Below are positions 14,674 through 23,117 of a DNA stretch of 64,000 nt, piece after piece. Made by a program: the position numbers and the translations under genes. The stretch lies in assembly GCF_000723885.1 (NCBI RefSeq), contig NZ_CCDG010000041.1, positions 78,552-142,551 on the forward strand. Reading direction: 5' to 3'. The DNA is from Paenibacillus camerounensis. GTDB taxonomy: Bacteria > Bacillota > Bacilli > Paenibacillales > Paenibacillaceae. The stretch's first letter is position 1, and the number at the start of each line of letters is the position of its first letter. The notes under the pieces were generated by a model that made no database searches, was not told the DNA's origin, and saw only the letters and a program-made list of their open reading frames with translations.

Positions 14674-16479
14674 TCAGAATAACAGGTCTGATGAGTAGCT
14701 CTCGCCCTCCAGCAGGTCATACTCAACCATGCGGTAATCATTCAGCAGCTGCTGCTGCCCGGAGGACAAGACGTTGAGCGGACCATCAGCGCCGATCAGA
14801 GCAGATTTGCTTAATCCCGGGATCTCAGCCTGAACCTGTTCGAGCAGCTTATAATAGGGAGGCAAGGACAGTCCGGACAGCCGGAAGACAGCCGGTCCCA
14901 GAAATGCGGGGCTGATTGTCCCTAAGGGTTCTGCACCTATATCAAAGTTCGCCAGTATCATCAGCTTGGTCTCATGCTTAAGCCGCGGCTGATTGTCCCA
15001 GCCGCTCTCTGTATAGATGCCGGCGCTTAAGGCCGGCAGATGATCGCCCCAGAATACGGCAACGGTCGGCTTGCCGATTGTCAGCAGCTCCTGCTGCAGG
15101 AAGGCCACTGCCTCGTCTGTAAGCCGGGTGTTCTGAATATAGGTTTCTATTTCATCCTGATACTCCGCCTGAACACCGCTGACCGTAATGGTATTTGGCC
15201 CGTTCAGGCCTTTGGTGAACGGAAAGTGGTTCTGCATTGTTACCAGATGCAGAAATACCGGCTCTGCTGAAGATTGTATCTGCCTTACAGCTTCCTGCAC
15301 GGCAGATTTATCCGAAATATAACCATCCGGTGTAATCCGCCCTGCCGGTCCGAAATCCTTTTCGCTGGTAAAGGAATCAAAGCCCAGCACCGGATAGACC
15401 CGGTTCCGGTTATAGAACGTTTCATCAAACGGATGAACCGCAGATGCCTTGTATCCCCGCTCCTTCAGTATGCTGACAATAGACGGCAGAGCGTTCATTT
15501 TGACAAGCCTCTGCTGGTATGGAATGGCCCCGTCCTTCAGGAAGTACATGGATAGACCGGTCAGCGCTTCAAATTCGACATTGGCCGTATTTCCGCCGAA
15601 TTCAGGCGAGAGCAGATAACCTGAAGGGGACCGGGATTCCTGCGAGTGGATAAAGCTGAGCGGGTCCCTGCTAAAAGTCAGCCCGTCTAGCCTTGTGGGG
15701 TCGAAAAAGGCTTCGTCCATCATGAACAGAATATTAGGCTGTCCTCCAGCTGGAAGAGCAGCCGCAGTGTCCGGCAACTGGCTGTATTTGGCTGCAATCG
15801 TTCTGATCGCCTGCCGGCTGTACCCTTCCGGCTGCTCCATCAGACTCTGCCGGAGATTCCCTGTAAAGGCGTATAGAAAACCGTTCTGTGTATAGTTCAC
15901 CTTCTGATTCCAGAAGATGCTCTGATACTTCAGCGCAGATGCAAGTGAGCCCTGTCTGCTGACCATTGTGATAAAACCCGCAAGCATGATTACAGCTACT
16001 GCGCCGAGCAACAGCCTGAGCGGCAGGCGGAGCTTCACCTTAGGCATCCTATGCAGCAGCCATATAAGCGCAGCAACAATTAGTATGGCTGACGCAAGCA
16101 TCAGCGGCGAGATCATGCCTTTCGTAATTTTCGCCATCTCCCCGGCATTTTTGAGCAGCAGCAGATCCCAGGGGAACAACGGCTCCCCGGTTGTCCCCAG
16201 CTTATTATAATCTGCTGCTCCCAGAGCTGCACCCAGCAATAGGATAAGTCCCGGCCCGATATACATATTGGGCAGAAGAACTGCTGCAGCCAGCAGCAGG
16301 AAACAGAAAAACAGGCTGCCGGTTATATACAGCAGCGGATATTCACTGATCCAGTTCAGTACCTTTACCGGCTCAAGTCCAAGTGAGGTTGCCTGCAGAT
16401 AGAAATTCAGCAAAAAACCGCTCAACAGCAGAAATACCGTCAGCATCCAGTAACGCTTGTGCAACAGCTTATAACGCAA
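14674..16479 (-). CDS. LTA synthase family sulfatase-fold membrane protein
   Basis: A 601-residue protein with about five N-terminal TM helices (residues ~10-170) and an extracellular sulfatase/alkaline-phosphatase-type domain. Metal and catalytic elements are visible: 'NILFMMDEAFFDPT' (Asp255/Glu256 region), 'GGNTANVEFEALTG' with the expected nucleophile Thr298, and 'FWGDHLPALS'. LtaS enzymes polymerise glycerol phosphate from phosphatidylglycerol; other family members modify glycans or oligosaccharides with phosphoglycerol. The exact role of this paralogue is not set by sequence. The start is TTG 16477-16479, 5 nt after AGGGGTGG; no ATG is better placed. Confidence 0.85.
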   Translation of the reverse strand: MRYKLLHKRYWMLTVFLLLSGFLLNFYLQATSLGLEPVKVLNWISEYPLLYITGSLFFCFLLLAAAVLLPNMYIGPGLILLLGAALGAADYNKLGTTGEPLFPWDLLLLKNAGEMAKITKGMISPLMLASAILIVAALIWLLHRMPKVKLRLPLRLLLGAVAVIMLAGFITMVSRQGSLASALKYQSIFWNQKVNYTQNGFLYAFTGNLRQSLMEQPEGYSRQAIRTIAAKYSQLPDTAAALPAGGQPNILFMMDEAFFDPTRLDGLTFSRDPLSFIHSQESRSPSGYLLSPEFGGNTANVEFEALTGLSMYFLKDGAIPYQQRLVKMNALPSIVSILKERGYKASAVHPFDETFYNRNRVYPVLGFDSFTSEKDFGPAGRITPDGYISDKSAVQEAVRQIQSSAEPVFLHLVTMQNHFPFTKGLNGPNTITVSGVQAEYQDEIETYIQNTRLTDEAVAFLQQELLTIGKPTVAVFWGDHLPALSAGIYTESGWDNQPRLKHETKLMILANFDIGAEPLGTISPAFLGPAVFRLSGLSLPPYYKLLEQVQAEIPGLSKSALIGADGPLNVLSSGQQQLLNDYRMVEYDLLEGESYSSDLLF

Positions 16480-16628
16480 TCAAACCACCCCTATCTATAC
16501 TGAACGTGTAGTATACGCCATTAAGCTTAATTTCCCATTAAAAAACGGCCTTTTGCTGCACTTTCTGCTGCTCCTATTCTTCACAGCCTCCACAAGGGCG
16601 TATACTCTTCCCCCTTTTAGAAGACAGC

Positions 16629-16662
16629 AAAAAAGCGGGCTGCAGCGATTATGCTGCAACCC
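16629..16662 (-). terminator. Intrinsic terminator of the aldose epimerase gene
   Basis: A 10-bp stem (16637-16646 / 16653-16662) with one G-T-type mismatch, followed on the minus strand by GCTTTTTT. The remaining 150 bases up to the LTA-synthase-like gene hold no gene. Confidence 0.82.
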
Positions 16663-16702
16663 ACTCTGGAGGATCTGCACAGCAGAGTCCCGTTCAAACT
16701 GT

Positions 16703-17692
16703 TTATTTTACATAAAGACGGCTGGTTTCTTCCCAGAATTCGCCCGGCGCAAGACTGAACAGGCCGATTTCATCAGCAGGCAAGTCAACCTTCGGCGCGT
16801 TAACCAGGTTAATCTGCGGTTCAGGACAGAAGAAGCCTTCGGTCGCCCCGTTGTTCCAGATCATCCACTGCTTGTACGAAGTGCCTACATCATAAACCAG
16901 TGTTACTCCGGCCTTACTGTCAGTAAGCTCCATCCGGTTACGGCCGTTTTGTGCAACTGCGGTATAGTGGTTGTCCATTGCCGCATAGAACGGATACAGG
17001 CCTTCCTCCCGCAGAGCCAATTCATCAGCGGTCAGCTCCTGGAAAGCTCCTGTAGGCAGCATGCGCTCATTAAGCTCCCAGCGTTCGCCGATTGTCAGCT
17101 TCACCTTGTAATCCTGCGGAGTGCTGCCCGGCGCAAACGGTGCATTAATGGCGGTATGGAACGCCAGCAGACACGGCATCAGCTCTTCACCGTCATTGTG
17201 CACCAGCAGCTGCTGGGACAATCCGCCCTCACCAAGCGTATAGCGCAGCTTAACCGTGTATTTGAACGGCAGATATTGATAGGAAGGATGATTCTCATCC
17301 ACCTTGATGGCTACTGTGACAAAGCTTTCGCTTTTGCCGCTGCCGAATTCTTCAACCTCCCAAGCTGCCGTATGTAAAAAACCGTGCAGATGGTTACCGG
17401 TAGCCGACTCATTCACCGGAAGCTGATAGGTCTTTCCGTTAAACGGGAACTCCCCGTCCTCATAACGGTTCGGAGGGAACAGCACCGGAATGCCGTGAAT
17501 CCCCGGGCTGGCCTTGAATGCCTCCATTTCTTCAGCACCGGGCTCATGCAGGAAACGGTATCCGTTCTCTGTATCGCGGTAGCAGATCAGGTTGCCTCCG
17601 ATTCCCGGCAGAATCGCAGCTTCATAACGTCCGGCCTTCAGCCAGACCGCAACTTCCCCTTGAAATTGTCCTTCATAGGCTGTAATCGACAT
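16703..17692 (-). CDS. Aldose 1-epimerase family protein
   Basis: A 329-residue protein of the galactose mutarotase fold. Catalytic elements are visible: 'NHLHGFLHTAAW' (first His), 'LLAFHTAINAPF' (second His, general acid) and 'FFCPEPQINLVNAP' (the Glu general base). It should interconvert alpha and beta anomers of a hexose or hexose phosphate; the substrate is not determined. No signal peptide is present. It stands alone between an LTA-synthase-like gene and MgtC, not in a galactose operon. Confidence 0.9.
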   Translation of the reverse strand: MSITAYEGQFQGEVAVWLKAGRYEAAILPGIGGNLICYRDTENGYRFLHEPGAEEMEAFKASPGIHGIPVLFPPNRYEDGEFPFNGKTYQLPVNESATGNHLHGFLHTAAWEVEEFGSGKSESFVTVAIKVDENHPSYQYLPFKYTVKLRYTLGEGGLSQQLLVHNDGEELMPCLLAFHTAINAPFAPGSTPQDYKVKLTIGERWELNERMLPTGAFQELTADELALREEGLYPFYAAMDNHYTAVAQNGRNRMELTDSKAGVTLVYDVGTSYKQWMIWNNGATEGFFCPEPQINLVNAPKVDLPADEIGLFSLAPGEFWEETSRLYVK

Positions 17693-17776
17693 TGTAAATT
17701 TGTTCTCCCTTCCATATCCTCAAAATGACTCTCTTAGATAGATTAACACATCTTGGGAAGCGGTAACACGGCATTT

Positions 17777-18499
17777 TTACAATTGTTCCACTTCAACGCT
17801 CATGACATGTTCGATTTTTTTGACATCATAATAGATTTCTGTCGCATAATCATGGTCAGGTGCCGACAAAACCATATCGATCAGCTGTCTGCCGTCGTCC
17901 AGATCCTTGATTTTCATCCGGCGGATGGTCCGGCCCGGCTTCCGTGATTTACGCTGTTCCGTCATAGGACGACCTTCAATTTTCTGAATGACCTCAGTCA
18001 GCACATAGTTGGGCTCCATGATGATTTTGACCGAGATTTCATGCTTGTTAAGCACCTCGGGGCCAATCGCCTTGATCAGCAGCGGAACTGCGTTAACTGC
18101 GAACATCAGCAGCACCACCGCGTAACCCGCCTCCAGATAAAAGCCTGCGCCTACCGCAATTCCGATCCCCGACGCAGTCCAGATAAGCGCCGCTGAGGTC
18201 AAGCCCGATATAGCATCTCCGCCCCTGCGCAAAATGACACCGGCCCCCAGGAAACCGATCCCGCTGACAATCTGTGCCGCCAGACGCATCGGGTCCATTG
18301 TAGGATGCTCCGCCCCGCCGAACTTGTCGTAGGCATGGATGGAGACAAGTGTCACAAGGCAGCTTGCAATGCTGATAACCATGCTGGTCCGGATCCCCAG
18401 CGGTTTCTGCTTCAATTGCCGGTCAATGCCGATGAACAGCCCGAACAGCATGGCTACTAGCAGTTTTATAATTGATTCAGTATGCAGATCAATACTCAT
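17777..18499 (-). CDS. MgtC/SapB family membrane protein
   Basis: A 240-residue protein with the MgtC fold: four to five N-terminal TM helices with the hallmark 'GLFIGIDRQLKQKPLGIRT' and 'GIGFLGAGVILR', then a soluble C-terminal domain (~150-240) that is ACT-like. MgtC proteins are linked to survival at low Mg2+ and to modulation of the F-type ATPase in Salmonella; their role in Firmicutes is not established. GGAGG lies just before the ATG. It appears monocistronic. Confidence 0.88.
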   Translation of the reverse strand: MSIDLHTESIIKLLVAMLFGLFIGIDRQLKQKPLGIRTSMVISIASCLVTLVSIHAYDKFGGAEHPTMDPMRLAAQIVSGIGFLGAGVILRRGGDAISGLTSAALIWTASGIGIAVGAGFYLEAGYAVVLLMFAVNAVPLLIKAIGPEVLNKHEISVKIIMEPNYVLTEVIQKIEGRPMTEQRKSRKPGRTIRRMKIKDLDDGRQLIDMVLSAPDHDYATEIYYDVKKIEHVMSVEVEQL

Positions 18500-18604
18500 G
18501 GCTCCTCCTCTAAAAAAACAGATAGAATCAGTATACCTGAAAATAGCGGCCAGGTTTTACCCAATTTAAAATAAAAATAAAGAAGAAACGCATGCCTCTC
18601 TGCT

Positions 18605-18642
18605 GCAGGCTGCATTAACCCCTAAAGGCTCGTGCAGCCTGC
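18605..18642. repeat. 10-bp inverted repeat without T-tract
   Basis: GCAGGCTGCA (18605-18614) and TGCAGCCTGC (18633-18642) are separated by 18 nt, between the SDR and MgtC genes. Neither strand has a T-run after it, so it is not a typical terminator. Confidence 0.6.
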
Positions 18643-18731
18643 CGCGGATGGAATCCGTTTCTTCGGAAGGAGGAACTATTCTTTCTATTATATGCCGGGC
18701 ATTCGCTGATTAGAATGCAATGGGTTATGAT

Positions 18732-19523
18732 CTAACCATGCAGCAGTGACTCAGCCCCGTCACAATAGATTTCTGTACCGGTAATGTGGTCGGAATCGTC
18801 AGAGGCCAGAAATACCGCCAGCTTGGCTACCTGATCCGGCCGTCCCGGCCCTTCCTCCAGCGGCTGATCACCCTCGGGGAAATCCACGGGAATCTGCACT
18901 TCCTTCAGGTCCTCAGACGGATAAGTATTGTCATCTATATTAGTTGTGATGGCTCCGGGACAGATAGCGTTGACTCTGATCTTGTACTGGGCCAGTTCAA
19001 GCGCTGCCATTTTCATGAATGCGACCTGTCCTGCCTTAGTGGTGCTGTAAGCCGAGAAGCCGATATTGGAGAAAACCCGGTTTCCGTTAATGGAGCTGTT
19101 GATCAGAATGCTGCCGCCGTTATTTTTCAAATGCGGAATTGCATATTTTACAGTTGCAAATGTTCCCCGCAGATTAATATGAAGGGTCTGATCCCAGTCG
19201 TCCATTTCCATCGTTTCGATCGGTGCCATCGCTCCGTTAATTCCCGCATTCGCAAATACGATATCCAGACGGCCCCATTGGGCTGCAGCCTGATCCATAG
19301 CCGCTTTTACCTGCTCCGGCTGTTCAATGTCACACTCAATGACAATAGCCTCTCCGCCTGCTTGCTCTACCTGCCGTCTTACCTTCTGGGCATTATCGGG
19401 CGTCCGGTCAAGCATGACTACCTTCGCACCGTTTCCGGCAAATTCAAGAACCGAGGCTTTACCGATTCCGGAACCCCCGCCGGTTACAACCGCTACTTTG
19501 CCTGCTAATCTATGCTCTGCCAT
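18732..19523 (-). CDS. Short-chain dehydrogenase/reductase
   Basis: A 263-residue classical SDR: cofactor motif 'TGGGSGIGKAS' (residues ~14-24), 'NAGI', 'NSS', catalytic 'SAYSTTKAG' (Tyr and Lys) and the closing 'ITGTEIYCDGAESL'. The acidic residue after the second strand ('VVMLDR') suggests NAD(H) preference. The substrate cannot be inferred; related genes are labelled glucose or 3-oxoacyl reductases. It stands alone on the minus strand, downstream of the ABC importer and a possible small ORF. Confidence 0.9.
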   Translation of the reverse strand: MAEHRLAGKVAVVTGGGSGIGKASVLEFAGNGAKVVMLDRTPDNAQKVRRQVEQAGGEAIVIECDIEQPEQVKAAMDQAAAQWGRLDIVFANAGINGAMAPIETMEMDDWDQTLHINLRGTFATVKYAIPHLKNNGGSILINSSINGNRVFSNIGFSAYSTTKAGQVAFMKMAALELAQYKIRVNAICPGAITTNIDDNTYPSEDLKEVQIPVDFPEGDQPLEEGPGRPDQVAKLAVFLASDDSDHITGTEIYCDGAESLLHG

Positions 19524-19715
19524 TATTATGTCCCCTCCAGTTGTTATTCTTTCATTACTTTACCTCATGTGCATGAAAGTGAACCGGGACCGGAGAATTT
19601 TGACTTCGGGAATGAAGGTGCTTACATCAGGAGTACTGAATATGACAGGAAAATCAGCTGAGAGTAACAGTAACATTGGCAGCAGCTGCCGGCTTCGGCA
19701 ATGTAGGTTACCCGA
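19524..19715. other. Intergenic DNA between the SDR and ABC-linked ORF
   Basis: About 190 bases that should contain the SDR promoter. A 13-nt palindrome GGCAGCAGCTGCC lies at 19678-19690. A plus-strand open frame crosses the region but lacks a convincing ribosome binding site and mostly mirrors the SDR gene. Confidence 0.4.
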
Positions 19716-19928
19716 TCAGTGGTGGCGGTATGATTCAAATAGCTGTGTGTCCATGCTTCCAAAGGCCTGCGATAGGCAGGCAGTCATGAACTCGCGATCC
19801 TGTTGCTCTGCCGGACCGATAACCATATGATGAGCCGCAGCTGTCAATACAGCGACAACAGAAAAAGACTTGAACACAGTCTGTTGCTTAACTGTGTCCA
19901 AGCCTGTAACCCGGCTAGCGGGGAACAT
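19716..19928 (-). CDS. Possible small exported or membrane protein
   Basis: A 70-residue frame starting 3 nt after the stop of the ABC ATPase gene (ATG 19926-19928). A basic stretch ('VKQQTVFK') followed by a hydrophobic one ('SFSVVAVLTAAAHHMV') could be a signal or anchor; the rest is polar ('QDREFMTACLSQAFGSMDTQ'). The only Shine-Dalgarno-like sequence is GGGATAAGGA directly before the ATG, weakly spaced. No family is recognised. Operon position and codon use make a real gene possible, but it could be chance. Confidence 0.3.
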   Translation of the reverse strand: MFPASRVTGLDTVKQQTVFKSFSVVAVLTAAAHHMVIGPAEQQDREFMTACLSQAFGSMDTQLFESYRHH

Positions 19929-19931
19929 TCC

Positions 19932-20726
19932 TTATCCCAGCATCATCCGGTCATCTGCCAGCTTCTGGCCGCTGATCGCTTCAAATTCGCCCAGCAGGCG
20001 TTCAACGGTCAGATCCTGCTTGCGGGTCTCGTCGATATCTAGAATAATGGACCCTTTATCCATCATAATCAGACGGTTGCCCAGACGGATGGCCTGCTCC
20101 ATGTTATGTGTAACCATCAGCGTGGTCAGCTTCATTTCACGGACAATTGATTCCGTCAGCTTCGTAATCAGATCTGCACGGGCAGGGTCAAGCGCCGCCG
20201 TATGCTCATCCAGCAGCAGAATCTGCGGCTGGGTGAAGGTTGCCATCAGCAGACTCAGCGCCTGCCGCTCTCCTCCGGACAAAAGCCCGACCTTAGCCCG
20301 CAGCCGGTTCTCAAGACCAATGCCCAGACGGCTCAATTGCTCACGGAATACGTTACGTCTGGCTGCATTCACACCAAAGGCCAGGCCGCGGGTCTGGCCG
20401 CGCTTGTAGGCCATCGCAAGATTCTCTTCAATCGTCATATGCGGTGCTGTACCGGCCATCGGGTCCTGGAAGACCCGGCCGATCCAGCGGGCCCGCTGGA
20501 ACTCAGACAAATGGCTGATTGAATTCCCTTCAATCCGCGCTTCGCCTAAATCCGGCTTCATCACACCGGAGATCACATTCATCAGTGTAGATTTGCCTGC
20601 GCCGTTACTGCCTATGATGGTTACGAAATCACCGGCCTTCAGCTCCAGGTCGATCCCCAGCAGGGCTATTTTCTCATCGGGTGAACCGGGATTGAACAGC
20701 TTAGATACATTATCAAGCTTTAGCAT
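19932..20726 (-). CDS. ABC transporter ATP-binding protein (TrpY/TrpZ-type importer)
   Basis: A 264-residue ATPase: Walker A 'GSNGAGKST' (~39-47), signature 'LLSGGERQALSLL', Walker B 'ILLLDEHTAALDP' and the switch His in 'LMVTHNMEQA'. Together with the two upstream genes it forms an importer of the family described as TrpXYZ in streptococci and as 'ABC-type uncharacterised transport system'. It overlaps the permease gene by 14 nt, which implies coupled translation. The likely substrate is an amino acid or aromatic compound, inferred only from family. Confidence 0.88.
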   Translation of the reverse strand: MLKLDNVSKLFNPGSPDEKIALLGIDLELKAGDFVTIIGSNGAGKSTLMNVISGVMKPDLGEARIEGNSISHLSEFQRARWIGRVFQDPMAGTAPHMTIEENLAMAYKRGQTRGLAFGVNAARRNVFREQLSRLGIGLENRLRAKVGLLSGGERQALSLLMATFTQPQILLLDEHTAALDPARADLITKLTESIVREMKLTTLMVTHNMEQAIRLGNRLIMMDKGSIILDIDETRKQDLTVERLLGEFEAISGQKLADDRMMLG

Positions 20727-21639
20727 TGGCTGCTCCCCCCTTCTTGCTGCGCAAGGCCTGCTCTGCCAGCTCAGCTGTACGTCTGCGAGCGGTGCTCTTC
20801 GTCTTCAGATACCGCTGAACCGACGGGAACAGCAGGGCAACAATAACGATAATAGCTGTGATCAGCTTCAGGTCAGAGGCTTCGAGCCAAGGCACACGCA
20901 GGGCGAGTGCCACAACGATCCGGTACACGATCGAGCCGAGCACAGCTGCCAGAGTAGCACGGAAGACGCTGCCAGCTCCAAAGATCGCTTCCCCGATGAT
21001 AACAGAAGCTAAACCGATAACGATCATACCAATACCCATAGATGAATCGGCAAAAGTAGAGTACTGGGCGATAAGCGCACCCGAGAGTGCAACCATGCCG
21101 TTCGACAGGCTGATGCCGAGAATAGTCGTAGTATCCGTGTTGACCCCGAAGCTGCGGATCATACGTGAATTGTCACCGGTTGCCCGCAGGGCAAGTCCCA
21201 GGTCGGTCCGCAGGAACAGATCCATCAGGATTTTGACCAGAATGACAACAAAAGGCATAACAAGCAGCGGATTAATGGAGCTGAACAGTGTGTTCTCGCC
21301 CATCAGTGAGACGTTAGGTTTGCCGAGAATCCGCAGATTGATTGAATAAAGCGCAATCATCATGAGAATCCCGGACAGCAGCCCGTTGATCTTACCCTTA
21401 GTGTGCAGCAATCCTGTACACATCCCCGCCAGCATACCGCCACCAAGTGCACAGAGCGTAGCCAGCCAAGGCGCTGCTCCGTTCGTAATCATTACAGCGG
21501 CAATAGCCCCGCCGGTTGTGAAGCTTCCATCCACAGTCAAATCAGGAAAATCGAGAATCCGGAACGTAATGTAAACCCCTAAAGCCATAAACGCATACAG
21601 GAGGCCCATTTCCACGGCTCCGAGCATTGAATTATACAT
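20713..21639 (-). CDS. ABC transporter permease (TrpY-type)
   Basis: A 308-residue polytopic protein of the BPD_transp_2 (branched-chain amino acid/ribose-type) permease family with 8-9 hydrophobic segments and an Ala-rich basic C-terminal tail ('RRTAELAEQALRSKKGG'). 'FRILDFPDLTVDGSFTTGGA' near the N-terminus is conserved in the TrpXYZ-type importers. The ATG at 21637-21639 has AAGGGGG about 10 nt upstream. It is the second gene of the binding protein-permease-ATPase operon. Confidence 0.88.
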   Translation of the reverse strand: MYNSMLGAVEMGLLYAFMALGVYITFRILDFPDLTVDGSFTTGGAIAAVMITNGAAPWLATLCALGGGMLAGMCTGLLHTKGKINGLLSGILMMIALYSINLRILGKPNVSLMGENTLFSSINPLLVMPFVVILVKILMDLFLRTDLGLALRATGDNSRMIRSFGVNTDTTTILGISLSNGMVALSGALIAQYSTFADSSMGIGMIVIGLASVIIGEAIFGAGSVFRATLAAVLGSIVYRIVVALALRVPWLEASDLKLITAIIVIVALLFPSVQRYLKTKSTARRRTAELAEQALRSKKGGAANAKA

Positions 21640-21707
21640 TGGTGACTTCCCCCTTCAAGCGGCAAGAGGCGTCCCTTACGGGATCGCCCCATTATGATGT
21701 CTGGCTG

Positions 21708-22781
21708 TTATTGAATGATATTGTTCTCCTGATCGGTTATTTCAGCCTTGATGGCATCGGTAACTTCAATTCCTTGAGCGGCAGCAGCCTTCAGATTAAT
21801 AATAAGGTCCAGCTTCTCCTGCATAGTAACCTTCATATCACCAGGGCTTGTGCCGTTCTTCAGTACATCAACAGCCATTTCCCCAACCTGATAGCCGTGG
21901 TCATAATACTTGAAGCCAACGGTAGCAAAAGCACCCTTCTCAACAGTATCGCGGTCAGCGGAGAAGAACGGCAGCTTATTGTTATTGGCTGTCTGGATAA
22001 TTGCATCCACACCGCTTACGACCGAGTTATCCAGTGTGATGTAGAATGCATCTACACGGCCTACAAGTGATTCTGCGGCTTGCTTCACCTCGGAAGTATT
22101 GGTAATTGCCGCCTTCACCAGCTCGATTCCGTGCTTGTCCAGCTCTTCCTTAGCGATACCCGCCATAACAACCGCATTTGGTTCGCCCTCGTTAATAACC
22201 AGACCGACCTTCTTCACATTAGGGAACTGTGTAGCAATGAAGTTCATCAGCCGGGTAATGGCTTCAGGGTTAGTATCGGAAGCGCCGGAGACATTGCCGC
22301 CCGGATGATCAAGATCGCTGACAATCTTCGCATCCAGCGGGTCCGTTACAGCTGCGAACAGAATAGGCGTATCCTTAACGTTCTGCACGACCGCTTGAGC
22401 AGACGGTGTTGCGATTCCGAGTACCAGGTCGTTTTTGTCGCCGGCAATTTTTTGTGCAATAGAAAGGTTATTAGCCTGGTCTGCCTGGGCGTTCTGCAGA
22501 TCAACAGTCAGGTTCTCACCTTCAACAATCCCTGCATCCTTCAGAGCAGCCAGAAAACCGTCACGCGTCGCATCAAGCGACGGGTGCTCAACATATTGCG
22601 AAATAGCAATCTTGTAGGATTTGGCTTCATCTGTTCCTGCATTTGCAGGCGCATTGGTTGATGCAGCCGGTGTGTTTCCGGAATTCGCTGTCCCCGTGTT
22701 AACCGCATTGTTATTTCCGCAGCCTGCAGCAACCAGCATCAGGCACAGGCCCAGACCGGCCCAAAGTTTCGACTTTTTCAT
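21708..22781 (-). CDS. ABC transporter substrate-binding lipoprotein (TrpX-type)
   Basis: A 357-residue lipoprotein (lipobox 'LVAAGC', Cys21) followed by a Asn/Ala/Thr-rich linker and a periplasmic-binding fold: 'KIAISQYVEHPSLDATRDGFLAAL', 'ADQANNLSIAQKIAGDKNDLVLGIATPSAQ' and 'PILFAAVTDPLDAKIV'. This is the ABC_sub_bind/TrpX family. It is the first gene of the operon, with a promoter at 22922-22948. No T-box with the AGGGTGG(N)ACCGCG core was found upstream, so a tryptophan role is not supported by regulation here. Confidence 0.88.
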   Translation of the reverse strand: MKKSKLWAGLGLCLMLVAAGCGNNNAVNTGTANSGNTPAASTNAPANAGTDEAKSYKIAISQYVEHPSLDATRDGFLAALKDAGIVEGENLTVDLQNAQADQANNLSIAQKIAGDKNDLVLGIATPSAQAVVQNVKDTPILFAAVTDPLDAKIVSDLDHPGGNVSGASDTNPEAITRLMNFIATQFPNVKKVGLVINEGEPNAVVMAGIAKEELDKHGIELVKAAITNTSEVKQAAESLVGRVDAFYITLDNSVVSGVDAIIQTANNNKLPFFSADRDTVEKGAFATVGFKYYDHGYQVGEMAVDVLKNGTSPGDMKVTMQEKLDLIINLKAAAAQGIEVTDAIKAEITDQENNIIQ

Positions 22782-22921
22782 CAGATAACCCCTTTTCTGT
22801 TTACGGTATCAGCGCGTGTATCAAAGTGAGCGACTCAGCATTATCGCTTTCATCTTTAAAAGCATTAAAGCAAAACCTTACACGAATCTCTCATTGGATA
22901 CAGCATTTCTATTAAACTTAT

Positions 22922-22948
22922 ATTATATGGAGGTTCTTTATCCGTCAA
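22922..22948 (-). promoter_or_regulatory. Promoter of the TrpXYZ-type ABC operon
   Basis: Minus-strand TTGACG (complement of 22943-22948), 15 bp, TATAAT (complement of 22922-22927); the overlapping TAATAT gives 17-bp spacing. It lies about 140 bp before the start codon. The rest of 22782-23117 (336 bp) holds no supported gene. Confidence 0.5.
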
Positions 22949-23117
22949 TCGTAAATCAGCAATCCAGATATTACAATATACGCACAATGTCGACAGACTC
23001 TGCGGCACATGTCCGGTACCATACAGGAACAGGAAGTGTATCCAGCAAGTTCACCCTTATAAAAAGCGGCATTTTGCACAAAATGAAGCTACAGTTCGAA
23101 TAGATGGAGCGTGACGT

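Noticed and set aside
17757..17771. cre site upstream of the aldose epimerase gene (TGTTACCGCTTCCC on the minus strand)
   Set aside because: Two of the conserved cre positions mismatch and it is not clearly placed against a promoter.
18605..18642. Terminator of the SDR gene
   Set aside because: The 10-bp hairpin has no T-tract on either strand.
19327..19830. 167-residue plus-strand ORF
   Set aside because: Its first two thirds are antisense to the SDR gene, and no ribosome binding site or domain supports it.
22816..23103. 95-residue plus-strand ORF upstream of the NlpC gene
   Set aside because: It is AT-rich, has no Shine-Dalgarno and no family signature, and spans the promoter of the divergent ABC operon.
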